NCBI GenBank assembly: GCA_036346205.1
Contig: JARFJB010000534.1
Coordinates: 657,001-721,000 of the forward strand
DNA from: Vesta saturnalis
Taxonomy: Eukaryota; Arthropoda; Insecta; Coleoptera; Lampyridae
Direction: 5' to 3'
Length of the DNA: 64,000 bases
Below, one piece after another: positions 1 through 12,444 of this stretch (within the stretch, counting starts at the first letter, position 1; each line of letters starts with the position of its first letter). The notes below the pieces were generated by a model. The model saw only the letters and a program-made list of their open reading frames with translations, was not told the DNA's origin and ran no database searches. The translations under genes and the position numbers were made by a program.

Positions 1-1019
1 GGACGTTATATAGTTTCTGTGAACAAAACGAGTAACTTTTGCACACGAGATATTTACACACTTTAATGTTCAATTAAATCGGTAGCTGTATTTACAAGCT
101 TGTTTAATTATTAAAATGGAAATAAAAAAGGTCTATTTACAAATTATTTACAGTGAGACTTGCGTCTGTTGTAGCTGATTTTCTTTTAGGGGGGAAACAA
201 AACGTTGTGCCTTCACAATGGTTTCATTCGGTAACATAAATCCGCATTAAGCGCGACCTCGAGTCACCACTAAGATGCACTCAGAAAAACACCAAGCTTA
301 GTGAAATATTCATAAATTGACCTCAGGGTTCATAACTCCAAAATAAATAACCAGAAGGGATGAACGTATACACAAATATCCACCAAACGGGTGCTTTTAG
401 TTGCAAACAACTTCTCCAAAAGTTCGGTCCTCCAGGTATTTGAAAAAGGCACGCACCAAGCTCACAGATCACATCTCTTACTTACTAAAGTCAGATCGAG
501 AATCTCTGTGCAATTAACCGAGCAAAAAAACAGCTTCTTTCCCTCACCATAATATTGCACCATATTTCTTCTCAACATAATAAAACTGCTGACACTGCTA
601 CGTGCACGACTTAAGTGCAAATTGTCATCCACAGATTTATTTCTTAAACGATAATGTTAATTATTTATACACTAATGGACTGAGATACCATATTCGGCCA
701 GAAAAACGGCGTCAATTACTAAACGCGATAAGTAAAATTAACATCAACAGCCCCTGTTTAAACAAGCAAACCAAAGAGTGATCTCATTTTACAATTCAAA
801 TGCAAACTTTTCTCATCTACAACATATTATTTTAACGAAACCTTTTATAAAAATTTACAGGAAAACTAATTTAGATTCAACTTTAAAATTTCCTATTTTC
901 AATTAATTAATCCACAAAATATACATTTCCCAATTTCATAAATCAAATCTTAATTGCAATACGAAAAGTTTAATTCAAAACCATTACAACTTAGAAAGTC
1001 AAACAATCTATTGTTACCT
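1..1019. other. AT-rich sequence without a recognisable gene
   Basis: I see no open frame with family resemblance, no tRNA-like boxes and no clear repeat in this stretch. It adjoins the decayed transposase on the minus strand and may be its flank. Confidence 0.4.
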
Positions 1020-1620
1020 TCACTTGTACATTGATGAACACAAAAAACAAGTTTCGTTATAGTAAATTGAGTCACATTGAAAACTAATTACGCCCCAGAT
1101 GTTCAAACTGTTGTTCGTCCTGCTCAATACAGAGCTGCAATCTCTCATTGCCATTGAAATACGGCGAATGGCGTTCTTTATTCGCTCTACCATATTCTCC
1201 CTGGTAGTTGGTTTGGGTAAATAAACAATATCTATCATTCAAATAAGGTGACCTAGAAATTGAAACGTTCTTTCTACTTCTGGTATAAGTTTTCTCTTAA
1301 TATAAATTCTTGGCTGGCCACGAAATAAACTACGCCTTCCTATCCATCTGTCAGGAAATGTTCTGTCCAAAAATTGTTCACCTGTCTTGATGTTGCACAT
1401 CTTTTATCCAATGAGGATTGGTTTGAGACCAGTAATGCATGTTACGCAAATTCACGTGCCCATCGCTGTTAGAAGTAGCGTCAACCGTCCATAGCATATT
1501 AGATAATAGTTTAGGATTTTGAGCTACCATGTTTAGCAACCAATAGCAATAATCAAGCCTTCCATAAATATCGAAGGGTGTTAATGCCTGATGGAGAACT
1601 GAATGGTATGGGTATAGCCT
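1020..1620 (-). pseudogene. Decayed IS630/Tc1-mariner-type transposase, central and C-terminal part
   Basis: Reading the minus strand from about 1620 downward gives, in order, a YPYH...LHQ linker, LLNMVAQNPKLLSNMLWTVD (which holds the first catalytic Asp, in the place of the usual FSDEA), GHVNLRNMHYWSQTNPHW, then DRWIGRR and a final helix ENMVERIKNAIRRIS. These blocks match the insect mariner-like family whose hallmarks are NMHYWS.TNPHW and RWIGRGGP.WPPRSPDLTPLDFFLWG. The hallmark second block is damaged, frames change near 1240-1300 and there are stops, so this is a relic. The N-terminal helix-turn-helix is missing. Related pieces lie at 13224, 16756, 22310 and 39790. Confidence 0.75.
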
Positions 1621-1971
1621 AAATTTGAAATAAAACTTTTTATTAAACGGTATTAATAAGATAAGGTATGCATTTCAGAGCATTTTGTAGGTACCTATTC
1701 TCCGTTTAACGAACAGCTTCAGTAAGTGCTGCTCCACGAGTTAGCGCCAAATTTAAATGGCACATTCCTATTGGCTAGCCGGGTTCACACAACCATGAAA
1801 AATTTTGTATTACATTAATCTATAAATGTCAAAGTAATTTGTCATTTGGCATTTGTGTTTTCATTCTTTATTTTGGTTAAAGCTTTTGCTCTAGTGCTTT
1901 TCATTTTCAAAAACAGTATTTTTCAATACTAGCTACAATTTTGTAGCCTATTTGCAAATAATTACATTTAT

Positions 1972-3397
1972 TATGGATTAACGAAATCTTTCGCCCCCGA
2001 AAAACGTCCAGCCAGGCATTTTTCCGTTGACGAAAAGGAGCGAATCGTAAACATTTTTAAAGTTTGTGTTGAAGAAAACCCGAACAATAACAAGACTGAA
2101 AATGTTGCATTTACAGCAAAAGCAGCAGGTAATATAATAACTTTATAACAACATATTTTATTCATTACTTTATCATTTTAGGTATTACAGATAAAAGTGT
2201 GTACAACATTCTACGTGAGTACAAGATAACACATGTATTACATTCTCCGACAACGAGCAATTTTGGACAACATTGACGATGAAACTGAGAGTAATCTTAG
2301 GCGTGTAGTCCATTCCTTCTTTGAACAAAACGATACACCTACTCTAAATAAAACTGTGGCCGCTATTGGTGAGCACGATGAGATGTCTCAATTAAAAAAG
2401 GGTACATTAAGAACCTTGTTGAATGAAATTGGCTTTAAGTGAGTAAAGGAATAAATTATCTCTAACATAAATTATACTTTATTCGAAGAGGACAAAAAAT
2501 AGTTTCCTTAAAGAAAAATCCGAGATAGTTGCGTGGAGGCGACGTTATCTGCGACAAATTAGAAAATACAGAGAAGAAGAAAAAAGGTATATTTCTTAGA
2601 CGAAACTTGGGTTAATGCTGGCCATACAGTAAGCAAAGTATGGAAAGATACAACCATCTTAACTCCGAGGCAAGCGTTTGTTAACAGATTAACAACGGGG
2701 TTACGGGATTGATCGGGAAAAGGAATACGCCTTATCGTTCACCACATTGGTTCCGAGGACGGTTTTGTTGATGATGTTTTGCTGTTGTTCGGGTCGAAGC
2801 AATCTGGCAAGTATCATGAAGAAATGATAGCTGCTGTTTTTGAAGAATGGTTTCGCAACGTTCTTGGACGTTTAGACAAAAACGCTGTTATAGTGTTAGA
2901 TAACGTTTTCTATCATAGCAGAAAGATCGACAAAAATCCAAATTCAGGATCAAAAAAAGCTGACACTCGGGCATGGCTAACAAGCAAATCCATTGATTAC
3001 GAACCAGATATGATCAAAGACGAACTTCTCGACCTTGTCAGAAAAGCTGCTATTGCTCCTAAATTAGTTGTCGATGAGATAGCAAAAACACATAATCATA
3101 CTGTATTACGTTTACCTCCATATCATTGCGAATTAAACTTAATCGAACTGACATGGGCACAAATCAAGGGTGAAGTTGCGAGGAACAATAAAACATTTAA
3201 AATCGCAGATGTGCACCAATTATTTTGCACCGCTGTTGCAAACGTAACGTCAGATAATTGGAAAAATGCCATTAGACACGTACAAAGTGTGGAAGAAAAT
3301 ATGTGGCAATTGGATATCACTGTAGAAGTTCAAGTGGAGCCGTTGATCATCCAGTTAGGCGATGTACTCTTCTTCATCAGACTCCAAATACGACTGA
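1972..3397 (+). pseudogene. Spliced DDE transposase of the LPPYHC type (Tc1/mariner-IS630 superfamily), lightly decayed
   Basis: Exon 1 (about 1972-2131) holds SVDEKERIVNIFK and ends at a GTAATA donor; exon 2 (about 2183-2440) holds KSVYNILREYK and DDETESNLRRVVHSFFEQ; after a second short intron exon 3 runs from about 2490. Exon 3 has IVAWRRRYLRQIRKY, then FLDETWVNAGH (first catalytic Asp), IVLDNVFYHSRK (second Asp) and LPPYHCELNLIELTW (third acidic residue). The C-terminus would end in a Ser/Asp-rich tail at 3395-3397. Damage seen: no in-frame ATG, a frame change near 2590, a TGA near 2710, and a one-base frameshift near 3367. I found no convincing terminal repeats. Two further family members are at 18850 and 37922. 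Confidence 0.75.
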
Positions 3398-3444
3398 CCT
3401 GTTGTGCTTATATAATAAAAGGGTTTTTCTCAACTGTAACGTAA

Positions 3445-4689
3445 TTGAATTTTGTAGTTTGTTTAGATAAACAAACACTTGTAACATCAACAAGGAGTTG
3501 ACTTGTAAATTCCTGTAAAAATAAAATGTAAGCTTAAAGTTTTTTCATTTACTATCTACCTACCCGACTTACGAACTTTTACAAATAAATAAATTAATGT
3601 TATTTTTTGATTTCCAAAATAGGGGCCTGGCAATTTGACTTGACTTTATATGAGATTTGACAGATTGGTAAACATGAACGAGTTATGTACAACATGTCAA
3701 CATTCCCATAGACTAAAGATGCTTGTTTTCAAACCATATTAAAACCGATTCATTGGTGACAGAGAATTTTGATTCCTAAAAGTATGTGATTTTAAAATAT
3801 TTATATTTCTAAATATGTTTATTATTTGATTACTGTTAAAACTACATAATTATACATTTTAGGGACTACAATAATTCATATGCATACATTAAAAATCGTT
3901 GGATGTAATTCAACCACTGTATTACCCAGAAAGTAATTTTTGATGGTTGTAAACGAAGCCTATGCGCAGTTAGAAGCACGCACCTACAAAATTCTAGGAG
4001 GAGCATACATCTTGCAGCAACAATTGAATTATTCATGCATTCAAAATATACAGCAAGCATATTAAATGCTTTTTCATTTGTAACGGCATTTTGATCGTTA
4101 ATCAAACACGAAGAACTTTAATAGAGCTAATATTATTTTGACGCAAAACAATATTTAAAGTGGCTATTGTTTTGTCTTATTTTTGACATTTCAAGACCTA
4201 CTTGTTTTTACTAGACTGCTATTTTGTCTATATGTGAGAGATCACAGCTTTGAATTGAACAGTACAGATGACAATCTGAACATTTGGGGTGTTAATAGTT
4301 CATCGGTAGGTACACCATTCTTCTATAACATCAGTCCTTTTCAGGGCCACAGATTATAAAAAGGAAATTCGTAATGCAACATGATAATTTGAAAAATCGA
4401 TTCTATTATTCGCTCTAAATTAAAGATACGCCTAGAGAACATTGAATTATTAAATTTTATTCCTGTTGCTTTAATAGTTTAATAATAGTTTGATAATTAA
4501 TAAATTTTAATAATGAATGACAGTTAAACATGTTCTCTAATTCTGTTGCTTGTAAAATATATTTTTATATTTATTGTTATTCGTATCTTTGTAATGAAAC
4601 AAGATATGCAATGTCTATATTTTTTCATGCTCTTTCTCGTGAGTTAAAAATAATTATACCCTCACAGTAGTAAGGCTAGGTGACTTGAT
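3445..4689. other. Intergenic stretch, nothing recognised
   Basis: AT-rich sequence between the DDE transposase and the polymerase relic. Short open frames here have no recognisable motifs. No tRNA-like boxes or clear repeats were seen. Confidence 0.4.
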
Positions 4690-7108
4690 TCGGAGGTTAG
4701 TAAATTCATTGCCCCACGCTAAGCCACTTGAAATCATCCCGCGGCAAACATTGACTTTGAGCCCATCCATATAAATTAACCATATCTGTCTAAAGGATAT
4801 AGGAGGATGGTTTGCTGAGATCGTATTCATTCATGTACTTATTGTTCGCCTTATCGTACTTAGTACAACATTGCGTTATCCCTCCCCTTATACTCTTTTC
4901 CACGAACAATAACATATCAACATCCGGGAGCAGCTCCAGTTTAACTTTAGTGTAATTTAACATGCACTGCTAGGTGTATCCGGGAGCGGTGTAAAAGAAT
5001 GCCGGGTCTAACTTGTGCGTTATTATGCACTTATTTCTAAAATTTGTGAATACGTCAGCAAGTACAAGCACATCACATGTAAGATAAACATCGCTGTATT
5101 CACCAAAATTTTGAATTTGAAACTTTTGCCAAACGTTTTGAGCATGCGCATAATCATTATCTGTGATATGTGATTGCCTCAACTTGCTGTAAAATTTATC
5201 CTTATCAGGAAGATAAGTCTCGTTAAATTTAGCCCACGTATCTACATACTCATATAAATACACCCCCTTTTTAGTTAATACCTGGAGCTGCTCATTATTC
5301 AAATGACTTGCGTGCTGCGTAAAATTTTGAAATCGTTAAATGATAAATAGGAGGATAATTTATCTAGGGACTCGCTCATGAAGCGGTATGAATCTACAAA
5401 TCGAAATTTAACTATGGAATACATGTCTTTGGTGAATGATATGTAGCATTCTTTAGTTTTAGGTAACAATGAAAAGTGACCGGTGATAGCTTGAGAAATA
5501 TCTTTCAATAGGAAGTGTGACTCATAGCCGGAAAAGCTATGGAAAACACTGGTATTATTCGTGGGGCCTTATACCGGATGTTGCATGGATGAGCACTACC
5601 TCTAAATTGAACGGTGAAATGACAATGATCTCTTACTTTAATATCATGATCTAAAAAGGGGTAGTCGCAAATATGACATTGGGTGGATGCATTATACTGC
5701 AGCATTTGCATGTCGCTTAGCGTTTCCATAGGTATAGGATTTTCAAAATACTGCTGCCGACTACTAGCAATATCTAGCAGCTAGTCGCTAAACCAATTAA
5801 TACACTCCTCACCCCTCCGCAACCGAGACTTTGATAAGGAATCGTTAAACGTGCAGTGGAGATAATATGCGATGCTGCATACGTTATGTTTCTTATACTT
5901 AACGGTATTACGCGTTTCGTCATCTTTGAAATCCTGCACTAAACATTCCAAGTCGCAATATAAAATAAATGGCGCAGTCTGTTTAAACTCATAATTCTTA
6001 AAATACACATTCGAACCTGGATTTGGCATATCTATCCTACACCTATTAACTAACTTACAATCTAACTCGTGATCACTTAGCTTAATTAGCGAACTAGGAT
6101 AGAGGAGGTATCTATCGCATAGATATAATTTATCTTTCTTCTTCCTTAACTGTGAACGCACAAACCCCGATAAATTTTTGATCCAGCAGAAATGAAATTT
6201 AACGACTTCATCATCATCCTTAGTTGTTCCAAGTCTCGAAACGTTATCATCTAATTCGTTTTCAATATCATAATTCTGCTGGATCATTAATAAATTAACC
6301 TGCGGCTGTTTTATCTTCGCATAAATAGACAGGTACTGCGTTATATGTAGTTAAGTGTTTTCTAATAAGGGCATACACGTTAATGGATAAATTAGGATTT
6401 AGTTTTAAAAATTGACGGATTTGATTTAATGTCATGGGAAACCGTATATCTTCAAAATTTAGGATTTCGGCATAATAGGGATAGGATGATACACGCTCCA
6501 TTAAGTAATCGATAACATTACTATTAAATAAAGTTTTTAAATTTTCATATTTTACATTGGCTCTTAAAATATTAAAATTTTTGGTCGTAAAACTAAATTC
6601 CCTACAGATTAAATTATCATCATCATTATTTAAAGATGGCTTAACGAATTCTGCAGATAATTCTAAATTAACTTTTAAAATATTATTATAAATGCTAAAA
6701 ATTTTCCTAATCCTAACTGCAAATAACTTAAAACTATCATTAAAAAATGACCCTAATGTCCTATGTCCTAAATTAATTATAATACCAATGCTCACTCTGG
6801 GTTTAAAGGCTGTAGTCAGATCCCTCTACTCGACTGTACCCCTTACTTGCGAGGGACCCTCCTATAGCCGGTTTTCTTAACTGCTTGACTAGTATCCTGT
6901 ACCGCTCCAATTTCCCTGCAACGCTCGCTAGATGTCTTTTGTTGCCAATACTTAATGATGAGTCACCAAAACATGTCTTGATCAGTTTTAAGTTAGCGTC
7001 GATGACGTTAATGATTTTGGTGATTTTATGCTCATCATGAGCATTGGCGTGCTTGTAAAAATGTTCAATAATTTCTACGGAAGAGTTGATTTTCTCGATT
7101 AAAGCCAT
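4690..7108 (-). pseudogene. Polinton/Maverick-type protein-primed DNA polymerase B relic
   Basis: Several overlapping minus-strand frames, separated by stops and frameshifts, together follow the DNA_pol_B_2 type polymerase found in Polintons/Mavericks and related adintovirus-like elements. From N to C: a leucine/lysine-rich N-terminal region (6295-7108), an exonuclease-like block with a D-L-E motif (ILYCDLECLV, near 5930), a CxxC...H zinc-binding block with KVRDHCH (near 5620), FVDSYRFMS (near 5380), KKGVYLYEYVDTWAKFNETY (near 5230), GEYSDVYLTCDVLVLADVF (near 5080) and, before the relic ends, a palm-like NLYGWA block near 4770. The rest of the palm and fingers is absent. No integrase, capsid or terminal repeats were seen nearby, so this is an isolated broken fragment. 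Frames break at about 5770, 5730, 5500, 5300 and 6800. It cannot encode a working enzyme. Confidence 0.75.
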
Positions 7109-7900
7109 TTCTAAAAATAAATTATTAAAATGTATTAGTATAAATTGTAAACTTTATACCTTTGATATCTAGCGAACAAATGAACTGCAGTAGAAAGTAA
7201 TATATGATTTAATTTATCGAACCTGTAATTTATCGATATAATTAGTGCTTCAAATATAAATATATAATTTACCTGGAGCGATACAAGTAATTACAATAGC
7301 AGTCAAGCGGTGAGCACTTTTGCAGGTAATTTAAATAAAAAAATTTATTTATAAAAATAATTCTTTGAGTAAAACCAATGAAACATGCCTGAAAATATTC
7401 GTTGAATGAACTGCAGCAAGTGAAAGTATAATAATAATAATAATGGTTAGGAGACGTGAAATTTATTAATACTCGTAATTAATTATGATTTTTTCAAATG
7501 TAATATTGAAACTCACCTGATGAAAGCGCGATAACGAGTGATAAAGAACCGTATGTTACATTGCTCTTATACATGTCACACACCGGATGTTGCAGAAATA
7601 TACAAGTGGATATAAAAATGTTCCATAATTGTTTATTGCGTATGAAGTATTAAATTATTAATATAAAGTTTGAGTAGCGCTGATAACAAAACGGATATGA
7701 TTGCGGTCTACAGCGATAAATATCTATTTTTCTTGTTTTGTGATAACCTTATTTTCATACACTATCTGTTAATATTGGAATACATAAATTCTTTAGGATT
7801 TTATTACACAAAATACGTATATATTAGCTTTACTAATACTTTGAGGAGGAAATGCAGTCAACAACCTGCGAATTCAAAGTTTATAATTTTTATTACTAAA
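7109..7900. other. AT-rich flank, no gene seen
   Basis: The sequence upstream of the polymerase relic is very AT-rich. It has no recognisable coding motif. Confidence 0.35.
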
Positions 7901-7964
7901 TGCATTAATTATTTATTCAATTTTAACAAACGGTTATGCTTCTTGTATTAATTATTTTAGAATT

Positions 7965-7967
<3 letters not shown>

Positions 7968-8012
<45 letters not shown>
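7968..8012. repeat. (TA)n microsatellite
   Basis: TA dinucleotide tract with one interruption. Confidence 0.9.
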
Positions 8013-8015
<3 letters not shown>

Positions 8016-8333
8016 TATATATTTGAAAATGCAAATTCTCTTTTCTATTTTTATTACTTTAAAACAAAAATGAAATCTATATTTTAATTATAAAATGTAA
8101 TTATACATTTATATAGTATATTCATTATGCTTTAAGCAACGTTTAATTATTATTGTAGACGCGCGCAATTGCTTTCCTTGTTCTTGAATGCTATCTTGAT
8201 TTATTAACAATAATATATATATAGCTACTACTTTATCATTCATACTGACGAATCATTTTATAATAAATTACTCAGATGTTATTTTATTCTTAAACAAAAC
8301 TTTATTTGAAATTTAAATTTATATTATAAATTA

Positions 8334-8373
<40 letters not shown>

Positions 8374-9583
8374 TAGATATTATTGAAATAAGAATTCTTT
8401 CTGTTAATTCGAAGCTTATCTAATCATACCATATGAATGAAGATACTATATTTTGAGATTATAAAAATTATACATTTATAAGTAACTTACTTTAATGCAA
8501 ATTTAAATTAACTTTAACAATTATATATTAAGAATAGTTGATTGAAATGATTATAAATGCTACTACTGTAACAAACTGAACATTATGATTGATAATGATA
8601 CTTTAAATTATAAATAATTATATATATAGAATATATTATCGTTATAAACTAAAATTTTATTGTAATGATTATAATTTTATTAAATATATTAGTATTGAAT
8701 ATTAAATATAGTATCTCAGAAATATAATATGATGTTCTGAATTATTAAAATGTATTGTAATTTATATTTCGTTGAAGATATACTAAAGATTGTATTCAAA
8801 CAAACTGATATCTATAATTAATTATTGGTTAAAATAACATTAGAAATTCAAACATATTTTTAAAATTAAAAGACAGAACTCCAATTTTAGTAAATCTAAT
8901 GTGTAATATTATTTTAACAATGTTTGTCAATATAAGTATATTGTACAAACATACATTTAAACATAGATTACTAGCATAATATGACTGTAAATATTTGGAA
9001 AAAATTTTGTGTTTTAAAACATTAATGTTAAAACACTAATCACATTCCAAATCTTTTTAAGTATAATAATTTTAGATACACAAAATTAATTATAGAACAG
9101 ACTTTTCCTAATTAAAATGACTCACTATTTTCAGTATCAAGATACTTAAATTACATAAACTGATACTAGATAATTATGCAACATACTATTCATATATTCA
9201 ATGAGTACTATATTTGAATTGATATCATTTTAATGAATTTTATACAACAATTTTCATAAATCATATCTTCTAAGAATTTTAGTTTATAACGCAGTAGGTA
9301 TACATGTCAATTTTTATAATTTTGAAAGACTTCAATAACTGTCTTTTTAAGTAGTGTTTTAAATTGTAATCAACTGTTCTGTACAATAATGTTGTTAATT
9401 TATAATTTCGCATTTAGTAAGTAGTCTTTATGATGTTAATTGTTTAATTCTCACTTATGTTCATCTTACAGATTCCTGATGAAGAAATAAATGATTAAAG
9501 CTTGAATTAATAGTCATTTTCATTTTTAACTGACCGCATCTGATACATATTTTATAATAACTACGGTCGTTACTTCCTAAACT

Positions 9584-9587
<4 letters not shown>

Positions 9588-9646
<59 letters not shown>
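9588..9646. repeat. (TA)n microsatellite
   Basis: About 59 bp of uninterrupted TA repeats inside the AT-rich repeat field. Confidence 0.95.
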
Positions 9647-9650
<4 letters not shown>

Positions 9651-10757
9651 TTATTTACAAATGCAAATAGTTTTAAATCATGACATCAAAGTCTTTTCTA
9701 ATTTATTATTATTATATATCAACAGCATTATTTTTTATTTATTACTAAATTCATTAATTACGTATTGATTCAATTTTAACAAAAGATTATAATATTACTT
9801 TATCACATTCCATTAGCGTGGATAACAAATTTGTAAAACGGGATGCATAAGTGGCTTGTATAGCTGATAACTTTATTGTAATATCTTTTAACGTGTTATT
9901 TATAATCATATTGCTATTTTATTACTTGGATGTTATGAAATGATAAAAGTTATTTTTGCAGAGTTTATATCTATCATTAAATTTTACTAAAGCATATGAT
10001 GATGATTTCTAGATTTAACTGAATGTTGTAATTAGCTTTAATATATTTATCAGTAAATACATCGCTTCTTGTATTAATTATTTTAGAATTTCTTTGAAAA
10101 TGCAAACCCTACTTTTGTTGCTTCATATTTAATTGTAATTATTACACATGGTGCTATGCGCGCGAAATGTTGCCATTGCAACTTATCGAATAACTTCTCT
10201 TTCTAATACCGTCTCTCTTTTCAACCTGAAAAGCAACTCATTCACTCACTATGACGTCAGCTTAAATATTTATGTAAACACTCAGGATGTTATTTCTAGA
10301 TAAACTTTATACTAACATTTTTCAATGTAAATTGAATTCTTATTTTATGTTTTGGTATTAATTATTTTAGAATATAATACAATTACATACAGCATCATAT
10401 GATAATAATTGTTGTTGTAATTAGCTTTCCAACAAATGCATATGGTTTTAATTCACAACATCAAAGTATTTATTATAATTTATTGCCTTATTAGTATCAC
10501 ATATTTATCAACATTATTTTCTATTACTAAACGCTTTAATTAAACATTATTATTTTCAGCTATATTATTACTTTAAAAACAATAAGAAAATCTGTATTTT
10601 AATTATAAAAATGTAATTACATATTATACTGTACATTAGCAATTATTTTTTAGATCGCGCGCCGGATGCTACAACCAAATGAAAAGCTATTCTCATTCAG
10701 TCACTGACGTCAGATTAAATATTTACGCTTATATCACACTTTTTACGTTTCATATCT

Positions 10758-10838
10758 AAAACCCTGTTAGCTCAGTTGGCTATATGCATATGCATAGATT
10801 CATAACTTGACTTACTCGAGTTCCAATCCCGGTGCAAA
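10758..10838 (+). repeat. tRNA-like sequence, probable tRNA-derived SINE head or tRNA pseudogene
   Basis: A box A match TTAGCTCAGTTGG is at 10767-10779, followed by a box-B-like GAGTTCCAATCCC at 10818-10830. The box B has a substitution at a usually conserved position. Spacing fits a tRNA-derived RNA polymerase III promoter. I could not fold a full cloverleaf, so a functional tRNA is unlikely. Confidence 0.5.
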
Positions 10839-10869
10839 AAATTTTTTCAGGCGTTATCCTACAACCGGA

Positions 10870-11380
10870 AGTTCCTCTTCAACAGCGACAAACAAGGTGT
10901 CTGCAAGGCCCCGCAGATTGAGACATCGCAACAACGCGGCGCCGGAAACCAGCAGAAGCCGCTGAATTTTTGTACTACAGAAACTTTCAGAAGCCGGCGA
11001 AGAACCTACTGGAAACCGCCGAAGACTCCAGAGGATGCAACCAACACACCAGAAGCCACTGAAGACCTCTAAAGAAGCCCTCAGAAGCCGGCGAAGAACC
11101 TACCAGAAGCCGCCGAAAACTCCAGAGGCTGCTGAACAATTCTAACACGGCGGCCACGTCTGTCATTGGACAGCTATTAGGCCAGCCCCCTTCCGGAACT
11201 CAACAAGGGGCGGGGCCCATCCTCGCATCCCATTGGCTTGACGTCATTACTCCTTCTGGTAGCAGGAGCCACGCCCTCTTCTCCCATTGGTCCTCTAGCC
11301 ACAAACTTCCGGTGGGGGTTCACTCACATCGCTGATTGGTGTAACGTCACTTCCCGCGCCAGAGGTCACCTAGGCTTACT
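10870..11380. promoter_or_regulatory. GC-rich island with tandem repeats and a cluster of CCAAT/CRE/GC-box-like motifs
   Basis: This segment is strikingly GC- and CpG-rich in an AT-rich neighbourhood. The first half has a duplicated unit of about 101 bp (10989 and 11090) starting TCAGAAGCCGGCGAAGAACC. The second half carries four ATTGG (inverted CCAAT) motifs at about 11165, 11232, 11286 and 11335, a GGGGCGGGGC GC box near 11204, TGACGTCA (CRE) at 11239-11246, a second AACGTCAC near 11343 and TTCCCGCGCC near 11351. What it would drive is not evident: the next coding material on + is LINE-derived. It could be a transposon promoter rather than a host one. Confidence 0.4.
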
Positions 11381-11479
11381 ACTCCTGACATTTAAAATGT
11401 TTGAAAAAATTGTAAAAATTTACAGCTTTGGCACAACACGCCGTCTTCTACCGACTAGAAAAAGAAACTAAACTGACAA

Positions 11480-12444
11480 TGTTAGTACTTTATCAGAAGC
11501 ACCCAAGAAACAATTCTCAAACGACACTTAGTTTATTAAAATCGGTTGAGTTCAAGTGAACATTTAGCTGTCCCTCATTTAACAAAATAGTAAAGAATGC
11601 TAAAAAAGAAAATGTTTCTAAGCAAGCTTATGTAGTTTATCATAAAACTATTTTGGACTTATCTTGATAATTCCGATTTAAGAGAAAAAGCCGGTTTTCT
11701 AATTTGGTGTTCGTGTACACCCCCTACCGATCATCTAAGGAACTTGAAACTAATTTTCAGAAATTTCTCTCAGTCACGTCTACTATCAATATTTTTTTCC
11801 CGAAACTTTGCGATACATAGTTTCCCATATACAGGCTTCTTTTTTTTATGACATTCTTGTTTGTTTTTAATAGAGCGTTTCCCATGGAAACGGTACGTAT
11901 TAGTAATAAGAGGAAAAGCTAGATTAGCGGGGGTATCAAAAAGTCAAGTAAAACTAAACATTTGTTGAAGCAATTAATAATCTTTTTTCCAGATCCTGCT
12001 TTGATAAAACACTATCAGCTTTATTGTAAAGTGTAAAACCGTTTTACAAACATCCCATGCAATTTCTGTTGATAAAAGTATAAGAACTCCTTCTAATACT
12101 CTTAAAACATCGTGGGAAGTAATAAAATCTGACAGGAATGAAACAAGCAATAAAATATATAGCACAGAATTCATTCATAATAGTGCACTTCACAAAAACC
12201 ATTGCCAATATCTTTAATAATTATTTCTCTAGTATAGCGAATGCGCTGCAAGGAAGTATCCCTTCAATTACTGATGTTCAACCACAACTTCCCCATACCC
12301 ACAGCTCTTCTCTATCTACCACGAGTTATGAAATCCAAACAATCATTACCACAGTAAAAAATACAACGTCTATAGGTAATGGCGAAGTTCCTCACAAAGC
12401 AGTAAAACTAGCTTCCAATTTGTTATCTGATCCTCTCTCATATA
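11480..12444 (+). pseudogene. Non-LTR retrotransposon (jockey/CR1-like), upstream half, interrupted by a DNA transposon
   Basis: Scattered frames give endonuclease-like VYTPYRSSKELETNFQKF near 11715, then the linker before the reverse transcriptase (NTLKTSWEVIKSDRNE near 12095) and TKTIANIFNNYFSSIANAL near 12200, continuing to VPHKAVKLASNLLSDPLSY at 12440. This order is usual for jockey/CR1-type ORF2. The frame from 12138 is cut at 12444 by the insertion of 12445-17780 and resumes in frame at 17783. Upstream parts have many stops, so the copy was already decaying or has decayed since. Confidence 0.7.

Larger units (their letters stand above)
7880..10740 (+). repeat. AT-rich field with at least three diverged copies of one dispersed repeat
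   Basis: Related blocks recur at about 7880-8290, 9660-9790 with 10065-10290, and 10345-10740. Shared blocks, in order, are ACATCAAAGT.TTT, ATTACTAAA.GC.TTAATTA, GTATTAATTATTTTAGAAT, GAAAATGCAAA, TTTTAATTATAAAATGTAAT, a GCGCGC island, and a closing (T)GACGTCAG.TTAAATATT. The copies are same-strand and imperfect. No coding frame was seen, so the family is unknown; a non-autonomous element or a satellite-like repeat would both fit. Confidence 0.55.

Noticed and set aside
10758..10838. Functional tRNA gene
   Set aside because: Box B has a substitution at a conserved position and I could not form a complete cloverleaf.
11238..11471. 77-codon frame in the GC-rich island as a small gene
   Set aside because: No domain or signal; the island is better explained by tandem repeats and promoter-like motifs.
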